The translations under genes were made by a program, and so were the position numbers. A DNA stretch of 64,000 nucleotides from Enterococcus pingfangensis (GTDB taxonomy: Bacteria > Bacillota > Bacilli > Lactobacillales > Enterococcaceae). Shown piece by piece: positions 47,147 through 57,250 of the stretch (positions are counted from its first letter, which is position 1; each line of letters opens with the position of its first letter). The stretch lies in NCBI RefSeq assembly GCF_005405205.1, contig NZ_BJDP01000001.1, positions 124,001 to 188,000 on the forward strand, in the 5' to 3' direction. The notes beneath the pieces were generated by a model. It was not told the DNA's origin, did not search any database, and was given only the letters and a program-made list of their open reading frames with translations.

Positions 47147-48178
47147 ATGAAACTTCACAAATATATTCTATTGGCCGGTGCAAGTCTTTTTATTAGCGCT
47201 GGGTTGATTGGTCAAACAAATGCTCGAGCAGCTGATGATGCGATCAACGAACGTTGGGGGAAGCCGACTTTTGTAGCCGGGGCTGGATTGAGTCAGCAGC
47301 AGTTGACTGAAACGATGGATACATTAGAGATCAGTCAAGATACTGTCAAAATGGAACAAGCAACAGGAGCGGATCTTGTAAAATATTTAGGTTATGGCAG
47401 CGGTGATGACAGTGTCATGCTCAGCTCAGTAGTCGTAAACCGCGAAGATCAAGGCAAAGGGATCAACGTTGAGATCTTGACACCGCAAAATATCACTCAG
47501 ATCACAGCCGATCAATATAAAAATCCGTTAGTTACTGCCGGGATCACTGACGCGACCGTTAAAGTTGCCAGTGTGGTGAAAGTAACCGGAGAAAGTGCTT
47601 TGACCGGGGTGTATAAAGCTTTCGAAGCAAACGGGGAGACGGTGGATCCTGAACGCGCACAACTGGCGCAAACGGAATTAGATACGACTTCAGATGTCGC
47701 GCAATCAGTCGTTGACAATGCGAATGAACAAAGTCAAAATCAAGACTTGTCTGATAGTGAGAAAGAAAAAGCTGACGAAGCATATAAAGCGCAATTGAAT
47801 CAAGCGTTAGTAGACATAAAAAAAGATTTAGCTGAGCTTAAAGAACAGCAAGGAGAATTGGCGACAAAAGAAGATGTTGAAAAAATCGTCAATGATGCCT
47901 TGGAAAAGAATAATTTGGCTCAATACGTCACAAAAGATGATATCAATAAACTGATCACTTTGGCACAACAATACCAAACGACAGATGGGGTATTAGACAA
48001 AGAATCTATCGAACAATTAGATAAGATCAGCGATGACTTCAAAGGAACCGTCAATAAATTATCGGATCAACTTGGTAAATTTGGCGACTCGCTTAAAGGA
48101 ACGTTAGAAGAAAACCAAGGATTTTTTGCTAGCTTATGGCAGCAGATCAAAGATTTCTTTAGCGGATTAACTAAATAA
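47147..48178 (+). CDS. Secreted DUF1002 domain protein
   Basis: A 343-residue exported protein with a signal peptide (residues 1-28, likely cut after NARA). The mature N-terminus DDAINERWGKPTFVAGAGLS and the SVVVNREDQGKGINVEIL segment match DUF1002. Residues 210-343 add a helical, charged tail with repeated coiled-coil-like stretches and end in FFASLWQQIKDFFSGLTK. Function unknown. AGGAGG lies before the ATG. It is monocistronic. Confidence 0.8.
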   Translation: MKLHKYILLAGASLFISAGLIGQTNARAADDAINERWGKPTFVAGAGLSQQQLTETMDTLEISQDTVKMEQATGADLVKYLGYGSGDDSVMLSSVVVNREDQGKGINVEILTPQNITQITADQYKNPLVTAGITDATVKVASVVKVTGESALTGVYKAFEANGETVDPERAQLAQTELDTTSDVAQSVVDNANEQSQNQDLSDSEKEKADEAYKAQLNQALVDIKKDLAELKEQQGELATKEDVEKIVNDALEKNNLAQYVTKDDINKLITLAQQYQTTDGVLDKESIEQLDKISDDFKGTVNKLSDQLGKFGDSLKGTLEENQGFFASLWQQIKDFFSGLTK

Positions 48179-48184
48179 CAGAAG

Positions 48185-48225
48185 AAGATCGTGTTAGAGG
48201 GTGAGCTTGACACGATCTTTTTTTA
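48185..48225 (+). terminator. Terminator after the DUF1002 gene
   Basis: Stem AAGATCGTGT / ACACGATCTT with a T run. Confidence 0.8.
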
Positions 48226-48377
48226 TTTACTTTGATAGTTTATGCTTATCATTATTGCTGTGCTAGGGTAAAATAGAGGAGTGAGCTTCAATTTAAACTA
48301 GGGAATTCACTATATTTCTAATTGAATTGAATAAAATGATTGGAATAAATAATTAATCAAATAAAGGAGGGTCTTAG

Positions 48378-49226
48378 ATGGAGACTCCAGAAAAAAAGGA
48401 AGAACTTCAAACTGAAACATCATTTGATTCAGTAAAGGAATCGGCTTCCGGTGTGTTAGGCGGGTTGCTAGGGCAGATCAAGCGATTGGAAGAGGCAATG
48501 AAAGCTGAACATATGGGCGATGTTTACCAAATCTATTGGCATGAACTGCCTGCTTCAATCCAACAATCCAGCAATACAAACCATGAGATGGATAATTTCT
48601 TGACAAGTAAATTGGATCAAGAGATTCAACGGACGTTCCCATTTATGATCATGCAAGAAGTCGTTTCACCGATCTTGATGAATTATCAAATCGGCAGCTA
48701 TTATCGCGATCGTGCAGTTTTACAAGTCGATGCGACGCAACCGACGATAGCAATTTTGCCTGAAATCCGTCTACAGTGGGAAAACACATTAAAAGGTGAA
48801 TACAAAAAACAATTGACCGAGCTAGAGAATCAGCAAGATGATTTTGATGCAAAGTCGATTGCTGCACAATCTGAATTGCAAGCGCTGGATGAAAAGATTG
48901 CTCAGCAAGAAAAACTTAAAGCGGAGTTGGAAGAAACCAAAAGCTTCATGAATCGGAAGAAGGTCGAAGAAGAGATTGATGTCATCAATCGTGAGTTGAA
49001 AGACTTGAAACAACAACGAAATGAATGGGCGCCATTTGCGGAAGATCAATTATCCAGCGAATCGCAGAAGATTGAATTGGCCAATAAAATCGACAGTCTA
49101 TCGTTAGAACAAGCGATCGCCTTAAAAGAGCTGCGCTTGATCAAAAAACGTTTCGGCGGTTTGGAAGAGATGGATGCCGCGCTTGCGAATTTCATTAAAG
49201 ATTTCTTATCCAAGGGGGCGGAATAA
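48378..49226 (+). CDS. Coiled-coil hypothetical protein
   Basis: I do not recognise this 282-residue protein. Residues 135-215 form a long predicted coiled coil (KQLTELENQQDDFDAKSIAA through EEIDVINRELKDLKQQ). The N-terminus contains LGGLLGQIKRLEEAMKAE. There is no signal peptide or membrane segment. GGAGG precedes the ATG. The stop codon abuts the ATG of the next gene, so the two are translationally coupled and probably act together. Confidence 0.7.
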   Translation: METPEKKEELQTETSFDSVKESASGVLGGLLGQIKRLEEAMKAEHMGDVYQIYWHELPASIQQSSNTNHEMDNFLTSKLDQEIQRTFPFMIMQEVVSPILMNYQIGSYYRDRAVLQVDATQPTIAILPEIRLQWENTLKGEYKKQLTELENQQDDFDAKSIAAQSELQALDEKIAQQEKLKAELEETKSFMNRKKVEEEIDVINRELKDLKQQRNEWAPFAEDQLSSESQKIELANKIDSLSLEQAIALKELRLIKKRFGGLEEMDAALANFIKDFLSKGAE

Positions 49227-50255
49227 ATGGCGGAAGAAAAAAATAAAATCAATCAGATTTATGATGCGTTGGTCGATACTGAAGAAGCCAATTTGAATAT
49301 TCACGAAAAAGAAATTCTTCACCCTGAAGATACTGCCGATGAATCAAACGAAACACTCAAAGCGACCCCATCGACAAAACCAGTCAGTGATTCTTCGTTG
49401 AATTACTATGACAATCGGGAAGAAAACTATCAAGATCTGCTGCTTTTGATCGCGGATGCCGAAAAAGAGATCGCTGATCTGAAATTTAGAAAAGTCTTGA
49501 TGGAATCCGATTTTCCTGCGTTGTTAGATTATTTCAAACAGATCTTTTTAACCGAAGAATTGACTGTCTCGGCTATTGCCAAAGGCGCACTGTTAGAATA
49601 TTTCACTTTTGAATTGATCAAACCGTTACAAAATCAAGAGTTGTACCTTTCAACCAATGAATTTTCAACTTGGGAAAGCAAGCATTTCAATTTGTCTTAT
49701 CGATTGACAAGTGCAAATGAGATCCTTTTCAGCTTTATGATGCCGACTTCTGACGGAAAATTCCGTAGTAGCAAGATCAAGTTGATGGAAGTCGCTCCTG
49801 AGACGATGAAAGTCACTGTCTTCAATGATGCGGTCTTAACTTTATTGAAGGATTGTTACAACAAACATATCTACACCAGCGGTCAAAACTCGATGTTCAG
49901 CCGTGAAATGAACGATGTGATGGCTCATATGAAGGAATTGGGATTTGAATTTGCTGATAACTTATTAGACAACAGCAAACCGTTAGATTTATCCGTTGAT
50001 CTTCATCATAAAACCCCAATAGATGTGCTGGATAAAATTTTCATCACGGCGATGGAGAACGAAGAGTACGACTTTAAAAAGATTGATCAAAACAGTTATT
50101 TGATCGCTTTGAATGACAATCAGACGGTGACGATCAAAACGGTCGATCAAAACAGCAGTTTGAAACTCGATACCGATCGTAAAAATAAATCGCTGATCGA
50201 ATTCTTTGGCAGCTACCCGTTTTTGGTTCCATTGACGATCACTGACGAACATTAA
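49227..50255 (+). CDS. Hypothetical partner of the coiled-coil protein
   Basis: A 342-residue soluble protein without a recognised domain. The first 70 residues are acidic and low in complexity (PEDTADESNETLK), followed by a globular region with LLLIADAEKEIADLKFRK and a long alpha/beta part. It begins directly after the previous stop, with AAGGGGG inside that gene as ribosome-binding site. Pairing with the coiled-coil protein is the only clue to function. Confidence 0.7.
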   Translation: MAEEKNKINQIYDALVDTEEANLNIHEKEILHPEDTADESNETLKATPSTKPVSDSSLNYYDNREENYQDLLLLIADAEKEIADLKFRKVLMESDFPALLDYFKQIFLTEELTVSAIAKGALLEYFTFELIKPLQNQELYLSTNEFSTWESKHFNLSYRLTSANEILFSFMMPTSDGKFRSSKIKLMEVAPETMKVTVFNDAVLTLLKDCYNKHIYTSGQNSMFSREMNDVMAHMKELGFEFADNLLDNSKPLDLSVDLHHKTPIDVLDKIFITAMENEEYDFKKIDQNSYLIALNDNQTVTIKTVDQNSSLKLDTDRKNKSLIEFFGSYPFLVPLTITDEH

Positions 50256-50257
50256 TA

Positions 50258-50292
50258 AAACAAGCTGTGCCAGCATTTGGTACAGCTTGTTT
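50258..50292 (+). terminator. Hairpin after the coiled-coil pair
   Basis: Stem AACAAGCTGTGCC / GGTACAGCTTGTT. The T run is interrupted (TTGTTTGTT). Confidence 0.7.
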
Positions 50293-50376
50293 GTTACTTA
50301 CTTAGACTTTCTGCTGACTCGATCCAAAAGTTCTCTTTGAAAAAAATTAATCTTTCGCACTTTTTTGATAGGAAAT

Positions 50377-50416
50377 CACGTTCCCTCGTGAAAGTCCACA
50401 AATCCTATGATATACT
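50377..50416 (+). promoter_or_regulatory. asnB promoter with overlapping inverted repeat
   Basis: Extended -10 TGATATACT (50408-50416) lies 55 bp before asnB. TCACG and CGTGA (50377-50392) form an inverted repeat over the -35 position, a possible operator. I do not see a T-box. Confidence 0.5.
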
Positions 50417-50471
50417 TTGAAAGTTGATATGAAAGAGTATCATTTACCATGTTTGAAAGAGGGTAGAGATT

Positions 50472-52352
50472 GTGTGTGGAATAGTAGGGTTTATTGACCG
50501 TTCAAATACAACGCAAAAAGAACAAATTGTAAAAAATATGATGGATACGATTGTTCACCGCGGTCCAAATAGTGCGGGACAATTTATCGATGAAGGTGCT
50601 GCATTAGGTTTTCGCCGGCTAAGTATCATTGACCTTGAGGGCGGAACTCAACCGATCAGAAATGAAGACGGCACAAAAATCATTACCTTTAATGGAGAAA
50701 TCTACAATTATCAAAGTATTCGGGAAGACTTGATCGCTAAAGGTCATATTTTTACAACTCATGCCGATACTGAAGTCTTGCTGCACGGGTATGAAGAATA
50801 CGGTATCGATCTATTACAAAAAATTCGCGGGATGTTTGCTTTTGTAATCTGGGATACAGAAAAACAAGAATTATTTGGTGCGCGTGATCACTTTGGGATC
50901 AAACCGCTGTATTACGCACTGATGAACGGAACCTTTATGTATGGTTCAGAAATCAAGAGCTTCTTGCAGCATCCAAACTTTGTTAAAGAATTGAACAAAG
51001 AAGCGTTGAAACCTTATATGACTTTCCAATACTCAGCATTAGATGAAACATTCTTCAAAAATGTTTACCGGATCAAAGAAGGCCATTACTTCCTTTATAA
51101 AGATGGAAAACTAGACATCCAACAATATTGGGATGTAAAAGAACAAGAAACGAACCTGAGCTTAGAAGAAACCGTCGATTTGATCGATGATACTGTAGTG
51201 AAATCGATTGAAGCGCATCGGATCGCTGATGTTGAAGTCGGTTCATTCTTATCATCTGGTGTGGATTCAAGCTATGTAACAGCTGTTTTACGTCCAGAAC
51301 ATTCTTATTCGATCGGATTTGGCGACAATTCGTACAATGAATCGATCGAAGCGAAAAAATTAGCTGATTTAATTGACTTAAATAATACTTCGCGGGTAGT
51401 TACTGGAGATGAAGCGTTTGAATATTTCCCATTGATCCAGTATCACTTAGATGAACCCGATTCAAATCCGTCTTGCGTGCCACTATATTTCTTAGCTGAA
51501 CTTGCTAGTCGAGACGTTCGGGTCGCTTTGAGCGGCGAAGGGGCAGACGAGTTGTTTGCTGGATACCAAGCTTATGGGATGAATACGAAATCTAAAGCCG
51601 TTAAAGTCGTCGCAGAAGGATTAAAAAAATTACCTAAAGGCATGCGCTACTCGATTGCAAAAGGTCTTAAAGGAAAATCATTCAAAGGTGCTTTACATTT
51701 ATATACTTCATTGGCACCAGCTGAAGAATTCTTTATCGGACAAGCCAAAGTTTTTGAAGAAGCTGAAGCGGTTGATTACTTGCAGCCTGAGTACCAACAA
51801 AGTCCAACGATCAAAGAAATCGTCGACGTTCATTATGAAAAAGTCCAAGATATGTCTGAAATCAAAAAAATGCAATATTTGGATATGCACCAATGGATGC
51901 CAAAAGATATTTTATTGAAAGCTGATAAATTGTCAATGGCCAGCTCATTAGAAGTTCGGGTGCCGCTATTAGACAAAGAGCTGATGAAGGTTTCAGAAGT
52001 CGTCCCAACAAAATATTTGATCAATGCTGAAAACACGAAATATGCCTTCCGCCAAGCGGCAGCTCGCCACTTACCGGAAGAATGGTATAATCGTGAAAAA
52101 CTTGGTTTCCCAGTACCGATTAAAGATTGGTTGCGCGAAGAAAAATATTACCAACTTGTTCGTGACTTGTTTACGCAAGAATTTGTCAAAGAGTTCTTCG
52201 ATCAAGAAAAAATCGTTAAATTATTAGACGATAACTTTTCGGGAACGGCTGATGGTCGTCGTAAAATTTGGACAATTTACACTTTCTTGACTTGGTATCA
52301 AGTATACTTCATCAATGAAGGAGTAAAACCAGTTCCGACCGCAATCGCGTAA
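50472..52352 (+). CDS. asnB: Asparagine synthase (glutamine-hydrolysing)
   Basis: A 626-residue enzyme that makes asparagine from aspartate, glutamine and ATP. The GTG start is followed by Cys2, the glutaminase nucleophile (MCGIVGFIDR). The glutaminase domain contains DTIVHRGPNSAG and FNGEIYNY. The synthase domain has the ATP loop SFLSSGVDSSYVTAV near residue 258 and ALSGEGADELFAGY. The site GAGGGTAGA precedes the start. It is monocistronic. Confidence 0.95.
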   Translation: MCGIVGFIDRSNTTQKEQIVKNMMDTIVHRGPNSAGQFIDEGAALGFRRLSIIDLEGGTQPIRNEDGTKIITFNGEIYNYQSIREDLIAKGHIFTTHADTEVLLHGYEEYGIDLLQKIRGMFAFVIWDTEKQELFGARDHFGIKPLYYALMNGTFMYGSEIKSFLQHPNFVKELNKEALKPYMTFQYSALDETFFKNVYRIKEGHYFLYKDGKLDIQQYWDVKEQETNLSLEETVDLIDDTVVKSIEAHRIADVEVGSFLSSGVDSSYVTAVLRPEHSYSIGFGDNSYNESIEAKKLADLIDLNNTSRVVTGDEAFEYFPLIQYHLDEPDSNPSCVPLYFLAELASRDVRVALSGEGADELFAGYQAYGMNTKSKAVKVVAEGLKKLPKGMRYSIAKGLKGKSFKGALHLYTSLAPAEEFFIGQAKVFEEAEAVDYLQPEYQQSPTIKEIVDVHYEKVQDMSEIKKMQYLDMHQWMPKDILLKADKLSMASSLEVRVPLLDKELMKVSEVVPTKYLINAENTKYAFRQAAARHLPEEWYNREKLGFPVPIKDWLREEKYYQLVRDLFTQEFVKEFFDQEKIVKLLDDNFSGTADGRRKIWTIYTFLTWYQVYFINEGVKPVPTAIA

Positions 52353-52361
52353 GGATAATAA

Positions 52362-52579
52362 TTGACAAACGTAAAATACCACGTTAGACTATTATTTAGG
52401 AAACTTAACAAAAATTTTGAGGTGTGCTTTGTGAGTGTAGTTATTTAATTTGGAGTAACTTGATAGCGAAAAAAACTAACTGTTAATACAGGTTTATTTC
52501 GCATGCCAAATTAGATACCTATCAAAGCTGATGAATAAGTCTATTCGAGCTGTGAAGAGGAATCTTCACAGCTTTTTTT
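52362..52579 (+). ncRNA. Candidate structured RNA (promoter, long stem, terminator)
   Basis: A consensus promoter TTGACA (52362-52367) with TAGACT (52385-52390), 17-bp spacing, precedes a transcript that ends in a strong terminator (GAGCTGTGAAG / CTTCACAGCTT plus T run, 52547-52579). Between them a 12-bp stem pairs 52442-52453 with 52506-52517 and encloses a second stem (52466-52477 with 52491-52502). TTGATAG (52460-52466) can also pair with CTATCAA (52519-52525), across the main stem. Only a 5-codon ORF is present. It could be a small RNA or an attenuated leader of the MutS-like gene. Confidence 0.5.
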
Positions 52580-52741
52580 GTCGATATGCTTTTCTGAGGT
52601 GTCAGTCTAAGGTAACAATATCTCTGACAGGCTGTTCAGAAAAAATATGCGTACTGAAAAAGATAGCTGTGATCAAAACTAGTTCTAGTTGAGTTTCCCG
52701 CAGCAGCGATAGGTGTCTTTTCAATCGAAAGGAAAGAGACT

Positions 52742-54628
52742 ATGAATACTAAAACATTTACTAAAACACAATTTAATGAAATCAAACAAAAATTAAGCAG
52801 CTATGCGATTAGCAGCTTTGGAAAAAAACTAATCGCCGCAACACAGCCTCATGCAAAACTATCCGTTGTTGAAAAAAGACTGACCGAAACAACGGAGGCG
52901 AAAAAATTACTCGACAGCAATCTTCATGTACCGTTTATGGGGTTGCAAAGTATCGAACATATTACGAATCAACTTGAAAAAGGATTCGTTCTATCGCCGC
53001 AAGAATTACTTGAATACGCGGACTTTTTGCGCAGCTTACGCTTGATTCGGCAATTTTTCGCTAAAAATCAAACGATTACGCCTACGTTGGATCGTTATGC
53101 CCAGGGACTCAGTGACTTTTCTGAAATCGAAACGGAGATCTATCAAGTGATTCGCAATGGACGGATCGTTGATGATGCCAGTCGTGAGTTGCGCCGAGCT
53201 CGGCGAGATATTGCGGAGACACAAGATAAAATCCAGGAACTATTAAAGAAATTTATCCGGCAAAATAAAGAAAAACTGCAAGAAGCGATCATTACTAAAC
53301 GCAACGACATTTTTACTGTTCCGATCAAAGCCGCTTATAAAAAACAAATTGCTGGAACGATTATTGAACTTTCGAGTAAGGGGACAACGGCCTATATTGA
53401 ACCTAGCAGTGTCAGTCGTTGGAACGAACAATTAACGTATCATAAAATGGTGGAAGAAGCCGAAATCTATCAAATTTTGGCAACACTCACTGGTCTGTTG
53501 GCAGAAGCTTTCCCGCAAATCCAACAAAATCTTGAGATTATTGCTGAGTTCGATCAGATTTTTGCTCGCGGGAAGTTCAGTCGCGAATTGAAAGGCATCA
53601 CACCAAAAATAAATGCCGCGGGCTATATTCACTTAGTATCTGCGACACATCCATTGATTGAGCACGCGGTGGCACTTGATTTGACTATTGGAAAAGACTA
53701 TCGATGATTAACGATCACTGGGCCTAACGCCGGCGGAAAAACGGTCGTCTTGAAAACCGTCGCACTGCTGACGCTTATGACGATGATCGGGCTGCAGATT
53801 CCTGCACAAGAAGGAACAGAAATTGCGATTTTTGATCAGATTTTTGTTGATATTGGTGATTCTCAAAGTATCGAAAATGCCTTAAGTACATTTTCTGGGC
53901 ATTTACAAAATATTTCTGAGATCCTCCGCCAAACACGAAAAAATAGTTTGGTCTTACTGGATGAATTAGGCAGCGGGACGGAACCGAATGAGGGTGCGGC
54001 TTTAGCGATTGCGATCATGGAAGAGTTTTATCAAAAAGGCAGTATATTGATCACTACGACTCACTATGGAGAAATCAAGCGGTTTACAGAAATGCATCCT
54101 GATTTTATTACCGCGGCTATGGATTTTGACGCGCAGCATTTAACACCGAAGTATCGTCTGCTGATCGGTCAGACTGGTGAAAGCAACGCGCTGTGGATCG
54201 CTAAAAAAATGGAACTTTCCGAGCAGATCATTGCTAATGCACAAAATTATTTTACGGATCGTAATTATCAACTGGAAAAGAAAAATTTTAAAGTAACCGC
54301 ACAAAAACTGATTACAAGCGCTGATGAATCGACCTATTATAAAGGGGACAAAGTCTTCTTATTAGAACAACAAAAATCTGCGCTGATCTATCAAGAAATG
54401 CCCTTTTCAGACAGCGTATCGGTATATCTTGACGGTCAGTTTATAGAAGTTCCAAAACGCCGGATCAAACTTGAATTCCGTGCAAGCGAACTTTATCCGG
54501 CCGATTATGAAGTCGAAAATTTATTCGAAGACTTCCAATCACGGAAAGAGCGGCGCGATATCGACCGCGGCTCAAAAAAAGCACAGCGAAAATTAAAAAA
54601 AGAAGCTATGCAGAGGAAACAACAATAA
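52742..54628 (+). pseudogene. MutS2-like DNA mismatch/recombination protein, interrupted by an in-frame TGA
   Basis: The full frame of about 629 codons encodes a MutS2-like protein without the C-terminal Smr domain. The first 321 codons hold the helical core and clamp (ELSSKGTTAYIEPSSVSRWNE). A TGA at 53705-53707 stops it directly before the Walker A motif TITGPNAGGKTVVLKTV; reading continues in frame to 54628 with LVLLDELGSGTEPNEGAA and the HTH-like end. No base change besides the stop is needed to restore the protein. It is either a nonsense-mutated gene or a sequencing error. Confidence 0.75.
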
Positions 54629-54680
54629 TAAATTCTAATAGAGTGTATCGGAGCAGAGAAACCTGATCATTGTCTAGAAA

Positions 54681-54719
54681 AAAACGACCCGGAAATTTAT
54701 TTTTCCAGGTCGCTTTTTT
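54681..54719. terminator. Bidirectional terminator between the MutS-like gene and ltaS-like gene
   Basis: Stem AAAACGACCCGG / CCAGGTCGCTTTT with T runs on both strands. Confidence 0.85.
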
Positions 54720-56820
54720 ATTCTTCATATTGTTGATAGGTCTTAGTTTTATACAAACCGATCGTTGATTTCTGATTGTTCTCGCTATATAAGCTGGAAG
54801 ACTGTGCACCTTTTTGCCGTTCAATCTCTTCCAAACGCGCTTTTTGATCGTGGTAATCAAATGAACTTGGGTCAATAGAATCTAAGCCGCTATCTTGATA
54901 GTACCTCAATAAGTCGCCATTAGTAATTTTATCAGAAGTGATCAATTGCTGGTCCACATCTTGATTCAACTCAACAAACAGCTTTTCTTGCTCAGGTGTC
55001 GGCTCATCGATGACTTGTTCTGTTTGATTATCATACATTTTTCCGCCGTAGAAAGTGTATTCTGGAGTAACAAAATCACCGTCACGAAAGGCCACTACTT
55101 GTTTATGTTCAGTTGAAAATAGATCTTGGCCAAGTTGCAGATATTTCTTAGAATCGATGCCTAGTAAATGAAGCAGAGTAGGAAGCGCATCGACTTGTCC
55201 GCCGTACGTGTGATTGATCCCACCAGTTGTTGTACCGGGAATGTGAATCATAAAAGGAACGCGTTGTAACTGTGCATTATCATAATCCGTCCAGTTGGAA
55301 GAATCTTTTCCTAGTAATGGAGCCAGGTCTTTATTACGCGTATTGGAAATCCCATAATGATCCCCGTACAAGACGAAAATCGAGTTATCGTATAAACCGC
55401 TCTCCTTCATATAGTCAAAAAATTCTTTTAATGCGGTGTCTAAATAATTTGCCGTTGCAAAATAACCATTGATTGTTTCATCTTTAGTATTCGCTAAAGG
55501 AAAGCCGTCTTCATCATTTTTAAAACTAGAATAAGGATAATGGTTCGAAACAGTAATAAATTTCGCATAGAACGGCTGCTGTAAATGTTCTAAATACTGC
55601 ACAGACTGGTTTAAGAATGGCTTGTCATGCATCCCGTATTGGAACGAATTGTCATCATTAATATCGTAATAAGAGGAATCGAAGAAGTATTCAAATCCTA
55701 AATGCTTATAAGTCTTATCACGATTCCAAAATGAAGCGGAATGTCCATGGAAAACCGCAGAAGTGTAATCTGCTTTTTGTTTCAAAATATTTGGCGCCGC
55801 TTCAAAGGTATTTTTATCACCCATTTGAGTAAATAACGCGCCTTGATTCAAACCGAATAACGAGTTTTCCATCAGTGTTTCGGCATCAGACGTTTTCCCA
55901 GCTTTGACTTGATGGAAAAAGTTATCAAAGCTATACGTACTTTCGCCATGATACAAACTATTTAAGAAGGGGGTAACCGTATGTTGTACGCCATTTTCAT
56001 CAGTTAATTGATAATCGAGCAAAAATTGCTGGAAACTTTCTAAATGGATATAGACGACATTTTTCCCTTTAGCGATTCCAAACATCGAGTCATTCGGCTC
56101 CGCGTAATGCTCTTTGACGTAGCTTTCAACTTCTTTAAGATCATTGGGACTCGCTTCAGCGCGAATTTGGTTATTTTGATAAGTCTGATAACTATCATAA
56201 AGTGTAAAAGCATTCACGCCTAGATATTTCACTAAATATTCACGTGAAAATTGTCGGCTCAATAAACCTGAGCGATCGATCTCTGCAAAGAAAATATTTC
56301 CGCTGCCAATCAATAAAGAAAGTGCCGCTAACGCTACAGCTTGACGAAAACGCGGGTACTTTTCGTCGATTGTAATTTTCTTTTTGAAAAATAGAACCGG
56401 GAAGATAAATAAATCTAAAACATAAAAAATGTCATACCAGCGGAACAAACGAACCGCACTTTCGCCTAAACCAGTTGACACTTGGCCTGCGCCAAGCAAT
56501 GTATTGATCGTAATAAAATCCGTGAACTCACGATAATAGACCGCATTTGAAAACAGCCAAATTGTCAGCAAGCCGTAAATGATAAATAACGTTATATAAG
56601 CAGCTTTCGACCGCTTAATAAATAAGCCGATACTAAGCAGCAGCATTGAAACGCTCAGAGGATTGATTAGTAAAATAAATAATTGCATAGGGTTTTGAAT
56701 CCCTAAATGGAAATCGACGACATAGGCAAACATATTTTTCACCCATAGTAAGCCGATCAACAAACTAAAAAATCCCATTCTAGTCTTAATAAAATCACTA
56801 TATTTTTTTAAATGAAACAT
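54718..56820 (-). CDS. LtaS family lipoteichoic acid synthase/phosphoglycerol transferase
   Basis: A 700-residue membrane enzyme with five N-terminal membrane segments (about 15-180) and an extracellular sulfatase-fold domain. The catalytic threonine is in QVKAGKTSDAETLMENSL (about residue 310). Metal ligands are seen in YIHLESFQ, VLYGDHYGISN and VSNHYPYSSF. LtaS polymerises glycerol phosphate onto a glycolipid anchor; enterococci carry more than one homologue, so which role this copy has is open. The second ATG (56820) is 7 bp from GGAG and is preferred over the first. Confidence 0.88.
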   Translation of the reverse strand: MFHLKKYSDFIKTRMGFFSLLIGLLWVKNMFAYVVDFHLGIQNPMQLFILLINPLSVSMLLLSIGLFIKRSKAAYITLFIIYGLLTIWLFSNAVYYREFTDFITINTLLGAGQVSTGLGESAVRLFRWYDIFYVLDLFIFPVLFFKKKITIDEKYPRFRQAVALAALSLLIGSGNIFFAEIDRSGLLSRQFSREYLVKYLGVNAFTLYDSYQTYQNNQIRAEASPNDLKEVESYVKEHYAEPNDSMFGIAKGKNVVYIHLESFQQFLLDYQLTDENGVQHTVTPFLNSLYHGESTYSFDNFFHQVKAGKTSDAETLMENSLFGLNQGALFTQMGDKNTFEAAPNILKQKADYTSAVFHGHSASFWNRDKTYKHLGFEYFFDSSYYDINDDNSFQYGMHDKPFLNQSVQYLEHLQQPFYAKFITVSNHYPYSSFKNDEDGFPLANTKDETINGYFATANYLDTALKEFFDYMKESGLYDNSIFVLYGDHYGISNTRNKDLAPLLGKDSSNWTDYDNAQLQRVPFMIHIPGTTTGGINHTYGGQVDALPTLLHLLGIDSKKYLQLGQDLFSTEHKQVVAFRDGDFVTPEYTFYGGKMYDNQTEQVIDEPTPEQEKLFVELNQDVDQQLITSDKITNGDLLRYYQDSGLDSIDPSSFDYHDQKARLEEIERQKGAQSSSLYSENNQKSTIGLYKTKTYQQYEE

Positions 56821-56826
56821 TCTCAT

Positions 56827-57250
56827 GCTCCTTACAATTATTTTTCATATCCTTAAATAGTTTATCGTTTTTTTATACTAAGGTCAAACTGAAACAAGTT
56901 AGATACGCCGACATATCAGCATTTTGGCAGCCATTTTTGTATAATGTAAGTAATTCTTAATAAACGCGGATCCGAAATTTTTTTGAACTTGATCCATCAA
57001 ACAAAAGGACTGCTCCCTTCGGAGACTTCAGCTGCAAAAATATAAACTGATAGTAAGAATAAACTTATGAATTCAGAGCCTGAATATCGCTATGCTCAAG
57101 CCAACTAAACTGACACGAAGATTATTTAATGCTACAGCTATCCTGACAGCTCTTTTCCTCGTTGCATTATTTATAGCTGAAATTAATCCGATTACCTTTG
57201 ACTAATAAGTAATAGATCCTAACAGTAAGAATTCCCTTCAATAAAAAAGA
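56827..57250. other. Long intergenic region with one possible small membrane peptide
   Basis: This stretch lies between the divergent-looking ltaS-like start and the mleR terminator. A TATAAT at about 56939-56944 could be a plus-strand -10. The only open frame with any character is the 37-codon one at 57092. No other gene is supported. Confidence 0.4.
57092..57205 (+). CDS. Possible 37-residue membrane peptide
   Basis: The frame starts MLKPTKLTRRLFNATAILTA and continues with a hydrophobic stretch to INPITFD. It is a basic head with one membrane segment, the composition of small membrane peptides. No convincing ribosome-binding site precedes the ATG, so expression is doubtful. Confidence 0.3.
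   Translation: MLKPTKLTRRLFNATAILTALFLVALFIAEINPITFD

Noticed and set aside
50296-50471. T-box riboswitch before asnB
   Set aside because: No AGGGTGG-type T-box sequence and no terminator/antiterminator pair in the leader.
52362-52579. 6S RNA or tmRNA
   Set aside because: The predicted transcript ends do not pair with each other as in 6S RNA, and it is too short with no tRNA-like part for tmRNA.
53705-53707. Selenocysteine codon in the MutS-like gene
   Set aside because: No selenocysteine is known at this position in MutS proteins and no SECIS-like hairpin is evident after the TGA.
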